Source of the DNA: Pseudarthrobacter sp. NamB4 | GTDB taxonomy: Bacteria > Actinomycetota > Actinomycetes > Actinomycetales > Micrococcaceae | Direction: 5' to 3' | DNA: 64,000 nucleotides | Assembly (NCBI RefSeq): GCF_005796185.1 | Contig: NZ_VAHM01000004.1 | Location: forward strand, 186,001-250,000 | Part shown: in pieces, positions 27,182 through 35,180 of the stretch | Layout of the letters: every line of letters starts with the position of its first letter | How positions within the stretch are numbered: position 1 is the stretch's first letter | The notes under the pieces: model-generated | The model's database searches: none | Seen by the model: only the letters and a program-made list of their open reading frames with translations | Told to the model about the DNA's origin: nothing | Translations under genes and position numbers: made by a program

Positions 27182-28720
27182 GTGGAAAACGTAGCAAAGC
27201 CCTGGCCGGCCCTGTGGTCGCTGGTGATCGGGTTCTTCATGATCCTGCTGGACACAAACATCGTGTCCGTGGCGAACCCGCGGATCATGGAGGCCCTCCG
27301 CGCTGACATCAACTCGGTGATCTGGGTGACCAGCGCCTACCTCCTGGCCTACGCCGTCCCCCTGCTGATCACCGGCAGGCTGGGAGACCGCTTCGGACCC
27401 AAGAAGCTTTATCTCACAGGGCTGGTGGTATTCACCCTGGCTTCGCTGTGGTGTGGGCTGTCCATGAACGTGGAAACCCTCATCGCGGCCCGCGTACTGC
27501 AGGGTCTCGGAGCCGCGATCATGACGCCCCAGACCATGGCCGTCATTACCCGTATCTTCCCGCCGGACCGGCGCGGTGCGGCTATGTCCATCTGGGGCGC
27601 CACGGCCGGCATGGCCACGTTAGTGGGCCCCATCCTGGGCGGCCTCCTGGTGGACGGCCTTGGCTGGCAGTGGATCTTCTTCATCAACCTGCCCATCGGC
27701 GTCGCAGGCTTCATCCTGGTGCTGCGGAACGTCCCTAACCTCAGCACCCACCCGCACAGGTTCGATATCCCCGGCGTCGTGCTCAGCGCCGTCGGACTGT
27801 TCCTGCTCGTTTTCGGAATCCAGGAAGGCGAGACTTACAACTGGGGCACCATTGCCGGGCCGGTCAGCGTGTGGGGACTCATTATTGCAGGGGTTGCCGT
27901 GCTGGCCGCGTTCGGGCTGTGGCAGCGGTTTAACAGGGGCGAGCCGCTCCTGCCGTTGGGACTGTTCCGGGACCGGAACTTTTCCCTCGCCAACATCGGG
28001 ATCACTGCGGTGGGCTTCACGGTGACCGCATTCGGCCTGCCGCTGATCTTTTACTATCAAATGGTCCGCGGCCTGACTCCCACCCAGTCCGCGCTCCTGA
28101 TGGTGCCCATGGCGGTGATCTCCGGCGGTCTGGCGCCGGTGGTGGGAAAGATCGTGGACCGGGTCAACCCCAAGTACCTGGCCGCGGGAGGCCTGGTGCT
28201 CATGGCCGCGGCGCTGGTGTGGAATTCCGCCCTTATGCATCCGGGCACGCCCATCCTGATGTTCCTGTTGCCGAGCGCCGTCCTTGGCTTTGCAAACGCC
28301 GGTATCTGGGCTCCCCTGAGCACCACCGCAACCAGGAACCTTCCGCCGCGGCAGGCCGGAGCAGGTTCGGGCGTCTACAACACCACCCGCCAGTTTGGCG
28401 CAGTGCTGGGCAGCGCCGCCATTGCCGTGCTCATCCAGGCACGCCTGGCTGCCGAGCTGCCCGCGGGCCGACAGGCGGGAGCAGCGGGTGAGGGGATGGC
28501 CCTGACCGGCACGCTGCCGGAGGCCCTGCACAGCGGATTTTCGACGGCGATGGGCCAGTCGATCCTGCTGCCCGCCGCGGTGGTCCTGGTGGGGGCCGCG
28601 GTGGCGCTGTTTTTCGCTAAACCTCAGCCCGTTGACGGCTGGGGCGGGCGCGGCGAAGCTGCCCGGTCAGGCAAGGCGCTGTCAGCCAAGGTGGACGCTG
28701 GTCTGGATTCCGCCAGCTGA
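27182..28720 (+). CDS. MFS drug exporter, DHA2 (EmrB/QacA) type with 14 helices
   Basis: 512 residues from GTG 27182, which has AAGGA eight bases upstream; GTG 27167 is in frame but lacks a site. Motif A appears as GRLGDRFGPKKLYL and antiporter motif C as GPILGGLLVDGLGWQWIFFI. Proton-driven export of hydrophobic compounds is expected; the substrate is unknown. The 3' end overlaps the convergent GNAT gene by 39 bases. Confidence 0.88.
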   Translation: MENVAKPWPALWSLVIGFFMILLDTNIVSVANPRIMEALRADINSVIWVTSAYLLAYAVPLLITGRLGDRFGPKKLYLTGLVVFTLASLWCGLSMNVETLIAARVLQGLGAAIMTPQTMAVITRIFPPDRRGAAMSIWGATAGMATLVGPILGGLLVDGLGWQWIFFINLPIGVAGFILVLRNVPNLSTHPHRFDIPGVVLSAVGLFLLVFGIQEGETYNWGTIAGPVSVWGLIIAGVAVLAAFGLWQRFNRGEPLLPLGLFRDRNFSLANIGITAVGFTVTAFGLPLIFYYQMVRGLTPTQSALLMVPMAVISGGLAPVVGKIVDRVNPKYLAAGGLVLMAAALVWNSALMHPGTPILMFLLPSAVLGFANAGIWAPLSTTATRNLPPRQAGAGSGVYNTTRQFGAVLGSAAIAVLIQARLAAELPAGRQAGAAGEGMALTGTLPEALHSGFSTAMGQSILLPAAVVLVGAAVALFFAKPQPVDGWGGRGEAARSGKALSAKVDAGLDSAS

Positions 28721-29398
28721 CAATCCCAGCTTCCGGGCCAGCGCCAGTGAGCCGGTATTGCTGACGTCGGTCCGCCACTGCAGGGTAAGCCCTGCCGTCA
28801 GTGCTTCATGGGCGGCGATGGATGCAGCCAGTGTTCCCAGGCCCTGCCGGCGCCATTCCGGATCCACCAGGACACCCAGGTGGGCCAGCAGCCCTTCCCA
28901 CTCCGCATACGCACCGCAGGCCAGCGGCACCCTTTGGCCGTCAATCTCCTGGACAATTGTGTAGCGGTTCTCCAGGTCCGACAAGCCAACCTCGTTGACG
29001 TCGTCCGGCGGGCACCGGCTTTCAAGCTCGATCGTCTCCGGGTTGCCGTGGGAGACGGTCATGTCCTCTGCCGGCTGCTTGACGGGCAGGTCATCCGCGA
29101 AGAAGAGTGCCGCAGCGCCCAGGCCGTGGCCGCCGTGGGACCGGGTGAGGGTCAGGAGTGTGACGTGCTGCGCCATTTCCTCGTCCGGAATGTCGGCAGC
29201 GGCGTCGATGATCCACTGCGGACCCACCAGGGCGGAGCTGCCGAACAGCCGGATGAACTCCACGGTGCGTACTGACTCGTCGGCACGCACAATCCGTTGT
29301 CCGCTCGCCAGTGCTGAGCTGAAAGCGTTGTCCTCCAGGCCCAGGCGCCGTGCCCAGGCAAGCTGGATGATGGCGGCGGAACCGGGGTCTAGTGTCAT
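28682..29398 (-). CDS. GNAT family N-acetyltransferase
   Basis: 238 residues. The acetyl-CoA loop is LVDPEWRRQGLGTLAASIAA in the C-terminal half, followed by LQWRTDVSNTGSLALARKLG, a typical GNAT ending. The N-terminal 100 residues carry no clear motif. Its stop lies inside the 3' end of the convergent MFS gene. Substrate unknown. Confidence 0.82.
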   Translation of the reverse strand: MTLDPGSAAIIQLAWARRLGLEDNAFSSALASGQRIVRADESVRTVEFIRLFGSSALVGPQWIIDAAADIPDEEMAQHVTLLTLTRSHGGHGLGAAALFFADDLPVKQPAEDMTVSHGNPETIELESRCPPDDVNEVGLSDLENRYTIVQEIDGQRVPLACGAYAEWEGLLAHLGVLVDPEWRRQGLGTLAASIAAHEALTAGLTLQWRTDVSNTGSLALARKLGLSAGGIQTSVHLG

Positions 29399-29461
29399 GC
29401 TCCCAGCCTAGGACGGACAGCAGACCCAGCCGAACAGGACACCACGGCCAGGCAGGACTGC

Positions 29462-30487
29462 TCAGCCAAAGAGGACGGCGGCTTCGTCGTAGCGCTTTTG
29501 CGGGACAGTCTTGAGCTGTCCAAGTGCTGCCTGGAAGCCCACGTGCTCGATGTCCGTGCCCTTGAGCGCCACCATGGTGCCCCAATACCCCTCCACTACG
29601 GAGTCGATGGCGGCCATGCCCAGCCGGGTGGCCAGGACCCGGTCGAAGGCGGAGGGGACGCCGCCGCGCTGGATGTGGCCCAGGATGGTGGCGCGTGTTT
29701 CGATGCCGGTCCGGGCTTCCAGTTCGGGGGCGAGCTGGTCTGCGATGCCGCCCAGGCGGGGGCGGCCGAAGGTGTCCAGGCCGCGCTCGGAGTGCGGGGT
29801 TTCCATGTGCTCGGGCACGAAGCCTTCGGCCACTACCACCAGCGGCGCGCGGCCGCGGGCGTGGGCTTCCTTCACCCATTCGGTGATCTGGTCGATGCTG
29901 ACCTTCTGCTCGGGGATGAGGATGGCGTGCGCGCCTGCTGCCATGCCCGCGTGCAGCGCGATCCAGCCCACGTGCCGGCCCATCACTTCGGCGATCATGC
30001 AGCGGTGGTGGGACTCGCCGGTGGTCCTGAGCCTGTCGATGGCTTCGGTGGCGATCTGCACTGCGGTGTCGAAGCCGAAGGTGTAGTCGGTGGCATCGAG
30101 GTCGTTGTCCACCGTCTTGGGAACACCGACGATCTTCAGCCCGGCGTCGGTGAGGCGCTTGGCAGCCGCCAGGGTTCCCTCACCGCCGATGGCGATGATG
30201 GCATCGATGCCCAGGCGGTCCATGTGGGCCTTGATGACCTCGGGTCCGCCGCCGTTGTCGAACGGGTTGGTGCGGGAGGTGCCGAGGATGGTGCCGCCCT
30301 GCTTGGCGATCCCGCGGACCATGGTCCGCGGGATGTCGATGATGTCGCCCTCAACAACGCCGCGCCATCCGTCCAGGAAACCGACGAATTCGTGGCCGTG
30401 GATGGCTATGCCTTTAAGGACGGCGCCGCGGATCACGGCGTTCAATCCGGGGCAGTCGCCACCGCTGGTAAGGATTCCAATTTTCAT
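29462..30487 (-). CDS. pfkA: 6-phosphofructokinase (group III)
   Basis: 341 residues. The start ILTSGGDCPGLNAVIRG binds the nucleotide. Gly104 in GGEGT (101-105) is the ATP-type residue, while Lys124 in PKTVDND (123-129) is the residue usual in PPi-type enzymes; this mixed pair is common in actinobacterial ATP-dependent enzymes. ATP dependence is therefore favoured. MGRHVGW and the C-terminal LGHIQRGG are present. Preceded by a TAGACT promoter and not in an operon. Confidence 0.94.
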   Translation of the reverse strand: MKIGILTSGGDCPGLNAVIRGAVLKGIAIHGHEFVGFLDGWRGVVEGDIIDIPRTMVRGIAKQGGTILGTSRTNPFDNGGGPEVIKAHMDRLGIDAIIAIGGEGTLAAAKRLTDAGLKIVGVPKTVDNDLDATDYTFGFDTAVQIATEAIDRLRTTGESHHRCMIAEVMGRHVGWIALHAGMAAGAHAILIPEQKVSIDQITEWVKEAHARGRAPLVVVAEGFVPEHMETPHSERGLDTFGRPRLGGIADQLAPELEARTGIETRATILGHIQRGGVPSAFDRVLATRLGMAAIDSVVEGYWGTMVALKGTDIEHVGFQAALGQLKTVPQKRYDEAAVLFG

Positions 30488-30547
30488 GTCTCGCTCAAAT
30501 CCTGGGAAGAGGGTTTACAGGCAGAGCGCCACGCTGAGCTCACATAG

Positions 30548-30578
30548 AGTCTAGTGCGGTGTGTGGGGTACGACACAA
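30548..30578 (-). promoter_or_regulatory. Promoter of pfkA
   Basis: On the minus strand TTGTGT (30578-30573) and TAGACT (30553-30548) are 19 bases apart, upstream of pfkA by about 60 bases. Confidence 0.45.
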
Positions 30579-30588
30579 ACCGGTTACA

Positions 30589-30626
30589 CAAGGGTCCCGC
30601 TCCAAGTAGCAGGAGCGGGGCCCTTG
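30589..30626 (-). terminator. Terminator of the PspC gene cluster
   Basis: CAAGGGTCCCGCTCC pairs with GGAGCGGGGCCCTTG over 15 positions with one wobble and an eight-base loop, just downstream of the last PspC gene on the minus strand. The following T content is moderate. Confidence 0.6.
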
Positions 30627-30649
30627 TCCCGGCGGTCTTCCGATGGGGT

Positions 30650-30907
30650 TTACGGGCGGTTCAGAGACCGCCGTTCAAGGAAAGTCTGCAGCGGAATGAC
30701 GTTCCGCTGGTCCGGCAGGATGGCCCAGGCGAGGAGGTAGAAGACGAAGGCCGGGCCGGGGAGGAGGCAAAAGAGGAGGAACGCGATGCGGACGTAGGCA
30801 ACATCCACGTTGAGCTTTGCTGCGATTCCGCCGAGAACGCCGCCCAGGATGCGTTGCGGTCCGCGTTTCAGGCCTGTGCCCCTGACGATGCTGAAGAACT
30901 TGTCCAT
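30650..30907 (-). CDS. Small PspC-domain membrane protein
   Basis: 85 residues, essentially one PspC domain: LKRGPQRILGGVLGGIAAKL, then two hydrophobic segments ending in YLLAWAILP. PspC proteins sense or relay envelope stress at the membrane. Third gene of a minus-strand cluster, following its neighbour by three bases, and divergent from a PspC-fused histidine kinase. Confidence 0.9.
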   Translation of the reverse strand: MDKFFSIVRGTGLKRGPQRILGGVLGGIAAKLNVDVAYVRIAFLLFCLLPGPAFVFYLLAWAILPDQRNVIPLQTFLERRSLNRP

Positions 30908-30910
30908 GGC

Positions 30911-31195
30911 TTAAGATTTCCCTTTTGTGGTGCCATTGTCACGTTTTCGGGCCGATAGGAGTCCCCCGACCACCAGCGCCGCGCCTGCCCCGATCATGAG
31001 CCCGATCAGGACATATGTCCCGTTCAGGGTGACGATGCCGAGCTGCGCGATGATGATCAGGGCGGCGAGGGCCAGGACTATCAGGCCCCAGACGATGGTT
31101 CCTACCCGCGCTCCGGAAGCTGGGGCCGGGGAGTCACCTCCCGCCGTCGTGCTTCCCGGAGCGTAGGGGTCCGGAGCCGGTGTTTCGCTGCTCAT
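30911..31195 (-). CDS. Membrane protein between two PspC genes
   Basis: 94 residues: a Pro/Ala-rich polar N-terminus of about 30 residues, then two helices (about 32-53 and 58-80) and a basic tail. It starts two bases after the stop of the upstream PspC gene, so it belongs to the same transcript. No recognised family. Confidence 0.75.
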   Translation of the reverse strand: MSSETPAPDPYAPGSTTAGGDSPAPASGARVGTIVWGLIVLALAALIIIAQLGIVTLNGTYVLIGLMIGAGAALVVGGLLSARKRDNGTTKGKS

Positions 31196-31196
31196 G

Positions 31197-32786
31197 TCAG
31201 TTACCTTCCTGGATGGTGACGTTGCTGACGGTGCCGTTGATCTGGATCACCAGGTGGCTGCCGGGCTTGTCGGTGTTGTAGCTGCTTTCGCGGGTGGTGA
31301 TGCCTCCACGCTGGTCCCCGTGTTCGTTCAGGTTGCCGAGGGTCATGTCTGCCCTGACCTGCACGGGCACCTCATCCGGGATGAGCACCGTGACGTTGCT
31401 GGCCGTGATGTCCAGCGGGACGCGCACTTCCGATTCAAGCGGGGCCTCGAGGGCCAGCTCCGTCAGGTCCACGGTTCCGCTGCCGGCGGTGATGTCGAAC
31501 CCGTCGCTTGCCTGCTGGATGCTCGTTGGTGTCCAGTCGAAGTCCTGGAACCGGACGCGCTCCCCATTGTTGCCCACGACGTTGAAGATTCCTCCCGTGA
31601 TGAGGGCTGCCACCGCGAAGAACGAGAGGATGCCCGAGGTCCTGCCGCGGAGGCCCAGAAGGACGATGCCGATGCCGAGCACGGCTGCGGCGCTGGCCCA
31701 CGCGATGGCGTTGGCTGCATCGCCCAGGTCGATGACGTTCGTGAGATCCAGCGCCTTCAGTCCGGCACCCGCCAGCAGGGCGGTGCCGGCGGTGATGGCG
31801 ACGGCGGGGGCACCGGGCCCGGTGGGCCGCACCTTGGCTGCGGGCGGCGGAACAGGTGATGGGCTGCTGCCGCCATATCCTCCGGCGCCCCATCCCGCAC
31901 CGCCGGACCCGCTGGTTCCGTACGGGTTGCCGCTGAACGGGCCGCTGCCTGCGACATCCGAAAAGGGCGGAGCTGTTGTACCGGTGGCGCCCGTTGAGTA
32001 GGCCGTGGTGCCGGACGCGGCTGCACCCCGCGGAGTTCCCGCAGCGGTTTTGTTCCGCTGAACCAGGTAGGAGATCAGGTAGATGGTGCCGCCGACCCAG
32101 AACACAGTCCAGAGGAAGAAACCGAAGCCGTGGTTGTTCCAGCCCCAGAAGCCGTTGCCCAGGCCGCTGAATCCAAGCACCACGGTGATCAGGGAACCCG
32201 TCATGCCACTGGTCCATTGGCCTGCGCCGGCTTCCTGGACGTGGATCCTGCCATCAGGCTCGGGCAGGAAGGCCCATGCCAGGCCGTAGAAGAGCACGCC
32301 GATGCCGGCGAAGAGGGCAAGGATGATGAAGACGCCGCGGACGATCAGCGGGTCGATTCCCATGCGCTGCGCGATACCGCTGGAGACGCCCCCCACCCAA
32401 CGGTCCTGGCCGCGGGTGATTCCCTGGCTGCGGACCCAGGTGAAGAAATCAGTCTGCTGGTTTGGCGCGCCCGGGTAGGAGTAGTTTCCGGCGGCCGGGC
32501 CGTCCTGCACCGGGGGAATCCGGGGTGGCGGATCGTTAGGGCCTGGATCCTGGGGCCGCGGCTGGTGCGGGTAGTCCCCGGCGGATTCCCGGTGCGGTTC
32601 ACTTGCTGATTCACTCGTTGATCCGTGAGTGGATTCCTTTGATGACGCAGAGGGCAATGGCGGCGGCAGCAGGGGCTCAGTGCGGTTTTCCCGCCTGGGA
32701 AGGGGCTCTGTTGGGTTTTCATTTCCCCGGTTGGCAGGGGGCTCCGTCGGCGTGCTGTCGTTGGGGGTGGGAGTGTGCGGGTTCAT
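31197..32786 (-). CDS. PspC-domain protein with LiaF-like C-terminal domain
   Basis: 529 residues. A long disordered, Pro/Thr/Glu-rich N-terminus (1-125) precedes a PspC domain with DRWVGGVSSGIAQRMGIDPL and LPEP, then several helices separated by a Gly/Ser-rich linker, and a C-terminal beta-rich domain with repeated I-N-G-T-V-S-N-V-T patterns like the LiaF/toast-rack fold. In Firmicutes LiaF restrains the LiaS kinase and in Corynebacterium EsrI does so for EsrS; a similar inhibitory role is plausible because the kinase gene is directly divergent. Confidence 0.85.
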   Translation of the reverse strand: MNPHTPTPNDSTPTEPPANRGNENPTEPLPRRENRTEPLLPPPLPSASSKESTHGSTSESASEPHRESAGDYPHQPRPQDPGPNDPPPRIPPVQDGPAAGNYSYPGAPNQQTDFFTWVRSQGITRGQDRWVGGVSSGIAQRMGIDPLIVRGVFIILALFAGIGVLFYGLAWAFLPEPDGRIHVQEAGAGQWTSGMTGSLITVVLGFSGLGNGFWGWNNHGFGFFLWTVFWVGGTIYLISYLVQRNKTAAGTPRGAAASGTTAYSTGATGTTAPPFSDVAGSGPFSGNPYGTSGSGGAGWGAGGYGGSSPSPVPPPAAKVRPTGPGAPAVAITAGTALLAGAGLKALDLTNVIDLGDAANAIAWASAAAVLGIGIVLLGLRGRTSGILSFFAVAALITGGIFNVVGNNGERVRFQDFDWTPTSIQQASDGFDITAGSGTVDLTELALEAPLESEVRVPLDITASNVTVLIPDEVPVQVRADMTLGNLNEHGDQRGGITTRESSYNTDKPGSHLVIQINGTVSNVTIQEGN

Positions 32787-32911
32787 GCTTCGATCCTCCC
32801 GTCCGGGGTGCCGCGGCCTCTACTGGGGGACACCCTGAACTGTCCCTGAGAGGCCCCCGGTTCAGGCTTGCAGCGCGTTCAGGGGAGCCTGATCCGTGCT
32901 TGGATTGATCC
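32787..32911. other. Divergent promoter region of the PspC module
   Basis: 125 bases separate the LiaF-like gene from the kinase gene. Autoregulation by the linked response regulator would act here. I saw no convincing long palindrome. Confidence 0.4.
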
Positions 32912-34318
32912 ATGACATCCGCCCCCGAACGCCCGCCACTGGTCCGCCGCAGCGACCGGATCATCGCGGGTGTTTGCTCCGGCCTGGCTGTGCATCTTGG
33001 GCTGCCGGTGAACACCGTACGCCTGGTGATGGTGCTTGCGTCCTTCGCCGGTGGGATAGGCGTCGTCTTTTACGCCTGGCTGTGGATCATGGTCCCCACC
33101 GCGTATGAAAGCGCACGACGGCAGGGGCGCCGCCCGGCGTCGCCCATCGCTCCCGCCGTGAGCCGTGCGCCGGGAAGGTCCGACGACGGCAGGGGCACCG
33201 CCCATGCGGGCGCGGGCGCTGCCGCCGGTGGAGCCGGCGGGCCCGGCGATGACAGGCCGGCTGCGGAAGCGGCACCTCCGCCGTGGCTCCGGCTCCAGGA
33301 CATGCGGTACGCGAAGGAGATCCTGCTCGGCGTGGCGCTGCTGCTGGTGGCGGGCATCCTGACTGCGCAGTTGCTGGGCGTGGACGTTCCCTTGGGAACC
33401 CTGATTCCGGCCGCTGCTGTTCTAGGCGGCGCATCCATAGCGTGGATGCAGCTCGATGAGACCCGGCGTGCAGGCCTCGTGGACAAGACCAAAGCTAACC
33501 AGGCCGGGGGTTGGGCACGGCTCGTGGCCGGGCTGGCGTTGGTGGTGGCCGGCGTGCTGGTCATGGTGTCCGGCTCCGGTTCATGGGAACAAACCTGGTT
33601 GGCGTTGCTGGCGTCCGTCGCCGTTCTTGGCGGGGTGGTGCTGGTCCTGCTCCCGTGGGGGCTGAAGTTTTGGCGGGACCTTGAGGCCGAGCGGGCCGGC
33701 CGCATCCGCGAAACCGAGCGCGCGGAAATCGCAGCGCACCTTCACGATTCGGTGCTCCAGACGCTTGCACTGATCCAGCGGCGCGCGGCCAACGAACACG
33801 ACGTCGTCCGCCTCGCCCGCGCACAGGAGCGGGAACTCCGGAGCTGGCTGTTCGATGACCCGGGCAAGGATGCCGGGCAGTTGTCCGACCGGATCAAGGC
33901 CGTGGCCGCGGAAGTGGAGGACCTGCTGGGCAACGCGGTGGACGTGGTCAGCGTGGGGGATACCGCCGTCACCGAGGGCCACGCGGCCTTGATCCACGCC
34001 AGCCGTGAGGCCATGCTAAATGCCTCCCGCCACGGCGGAGGCACGGTCTCGGTCTACCTGGAGGTATCGGGTGGGCGTGCCGAAGTCTTCATCAAGGACC
34101 GCGGCCCGGGCTTCGAACTTCGGAACGTCCCGGAAGACCGGCTGGGCGTGCGGGAGTCCATCATCGGCCGGATGAACCGGCACGGCGGCAGTGCCACCAT
34201 CATCAGCACCAGCGACGGTACGGAGGTGCGGCTGGGCTTTCCGGCTGCGCAGCCGGAGAAGGTTCCGCCGGTGCAGCCAGACAGGGTGCAGCCGGCCACT
34301 AGGGAAGGAAGGCCATGA
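32912..34318 (+). CDS. PspC-fused sensor histidine kinase (EsrS/LiaS-like)
   Basis: 468 residues. An N-terminal PspC domain (about 10-65; VRRSDRIIAGVCSGLAVHLG) is fused to about four helices (130-245), a HisKA_3 domain with phospho-acceptor His278 in AHLHDSVLQTLALI, and a HATPase with ASREAMLNASRHGG and KDRGPGFEL. It should detect envelope stress and phosphorylate the LuxR-type regulator whose ATG overlaps its stop by four bases. The fusion of PspC to the kinase recalls Corynebacterium EsrS. Confidence 0.9.
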   Translation: MTSAPERPPLVRRSDRIIAGVCSGLAVHLGLPVNTVRLVMVLASFAGGIGVVFYAWLWIMVPTAYESARRQGRRPASPIAPAVSRAPGRSDDGRGTAHAGAGAAAGGAGGPGDDRPAAEAAPPPWLRLQDMRYAKEILLGVALLLVAGILTAQLLGVDVPLGTLIPAAAVLGGASIAWMQLDETRRAGLVDKTKANQAGGWARLVAGLALVVAGVLVMVSGSGSWEQTWLALLASVAVLGGVVLVLLPWGLKFWRDLEAERAGRIRETERAEIAAHLHDSVLQTLALIQRRAANEHDVVRLARAQERELRSWLFDDPGKDAGQLSDRIKAVAAEVEDLLGNAVDVVSVGDTAVTEGHAALIHASREAMLNASRHGGGTVSVYLEVSGGRAEVFIKDRGPGFELRNVPEDRLGVRESIIGRMNRHGGSATIISTSDGTEVRLGFPAAQPEKVPPVQPDRVQPATREGRP

Positions 34319-35004
34319 ATTCGATGCAGGGAACCGGCAACGGGACGCCCGGGGCCGGAAAGTCTGTCCGCGTGGTGCTCGTGGATGACCACGCGATTTT
34401 CCGCTCCGGGTTGAAGGCTGACCTGGACCCGAGCATCCAGGTGGTGGGCGAGGCAGCCACGGTGGAGCAGGCCATCGCCGTGATTGCGCAGGAGCGGCCG
34501 GACGTGGTGCTGCTGGACGTGCACCTGCCCGGCGGCCTGGGTGGCGGCGGCAGGGAAGTCATTGCCGGTTCAGCTGCCCTGCTGTCCACCACGCGGTTCC
34601 TCGCCCTTAGTGTCTCGGACGCGGCAGAGGACGTTGTGGCGGTGATCCGGGCCGGGGCCCGGGGCTACGTCACCAAGACCATTTCCGGAGCGGATATTAC
34701 TGACGCCGTCTACCGGGTTGCCGGGGGAGACGCCGTCTTCTCACCGCGGCTGGCAGGCTTTGTTTTGGACGCGTTTGGCACGGCTCCGGCTGACATCGCT
34801 GACGACGAACTGGACAGGCTCTCCGCCCGGGAACTGGAGGTCATGCGCCTCATCGCGCGCGGGTACAGCTACAAGGAAGTGGCCAAGGAGCTGTTCATCA
34901 GCATCAAGACGGTGGAAACGCACGTCTCCGCGGTGCTGCGGAAGCTGCAGCTCTCCAGCCGGCACGAGCTTACCAAGTGGGCCGCCGAGCGCCGCCTCCT
35001 CTAA
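34315..35004 (+). CDS. NarL/LuxR-family response regulator
   Basis: 229 residues. The receiver has DD at 24-25 and phospho-acceptor Asp68 in VVLLDVHLPGG; the C-terminal LuxR helix-turn-helix reads LSARELEVMRLIARGYSYKE and ISIKTVETHVSAVLRKL. Partner of the preceding kinase by four-base overlap. Likely targets are the divergent PspC genes. The repeat array starts nine bases after its stop. Confidence 0.93.
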   Translation: MNSMQGTGNGTPGAGKSVRVVLVDDHAIFRSGLKADLDPSIQVVGEAATVEQAIAVIAQERPDVVLLDVHLPGGLGGGGREVIAGSAALLSTTRFLALSVSDAAEDVVAVIRAGARGYVTKTISGADITDAVYRVAGGDAVFSPRLAGFVLDAFGTAPADIADDELDRLSARELEVMRLIARGYSYKEVAKELFISIKTVETHVSAVLRKLQLSSRHELTKWAAERRLL

Positions 35005-35012
35005 CCACCCCC

Positions 35013-35180
35013 GGACGCTCTCTCAGTTGCTGTCGCTTATTTCCAAACGCTCTATCACTAGATGCGCCTTAAACACGGACGCTCTATCACTCTCCTGAGG
35101 TGAGTGATAGAGCGTCCGGGTTTTATTGCGTCAGGTGATAGAGCGTCCAGGTTTTTCCCGCGTCAGGTGATAGAGCGTCC
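35013..35180. repeat. Symmetric inverted tandem array of a 14-base motif (3 + 3 copies)
   Basis: Left arm: GGACGCTCTCTCAG (35013-35026), AACGCTCTATCAC (35046-35058), GGACGCTCTATCAC (35077-35090). Right arm, inverted: GTGATAGAGCGTCC at 35104-35117, 35135-35148 and 35167-35180. Periods are 31-33 bases in both arms and the spacers are related (GGTTTT...GCGTCAG). The centre forms a perfect 16-base-pair hairpin (35077-35092 with 35102-35117). The last copy ends on the stop codon of the convergent aminotransferase gene. Confidence 0.9.
35077..35124 (+). terminator. Possible terminator at the centre of the repeat array
   Basis: The 16-base-pair stem with a nine-base loop is followed on the plus strand by GGGTTTTATT, which resembles an intrinsic terminator for the kinase/regulator transcript. 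Confidence 0.5.

Noticed and set aside
29462..30487. PPi-dependent phosphofructokinase
   Set aside because: Lys124 suggested it, but Gly104 in GGEGT is the stronger donor determinant, and actinobacterial ATP enzymes share this pair.
35013..35180. CRISPR-like array
   Set aside because: The 14-base repeats have a regular 31-33 base period, but the spacers are related to each other, the array inverts at its centre and there are no cas genes. It is an inverted tandem repeat.
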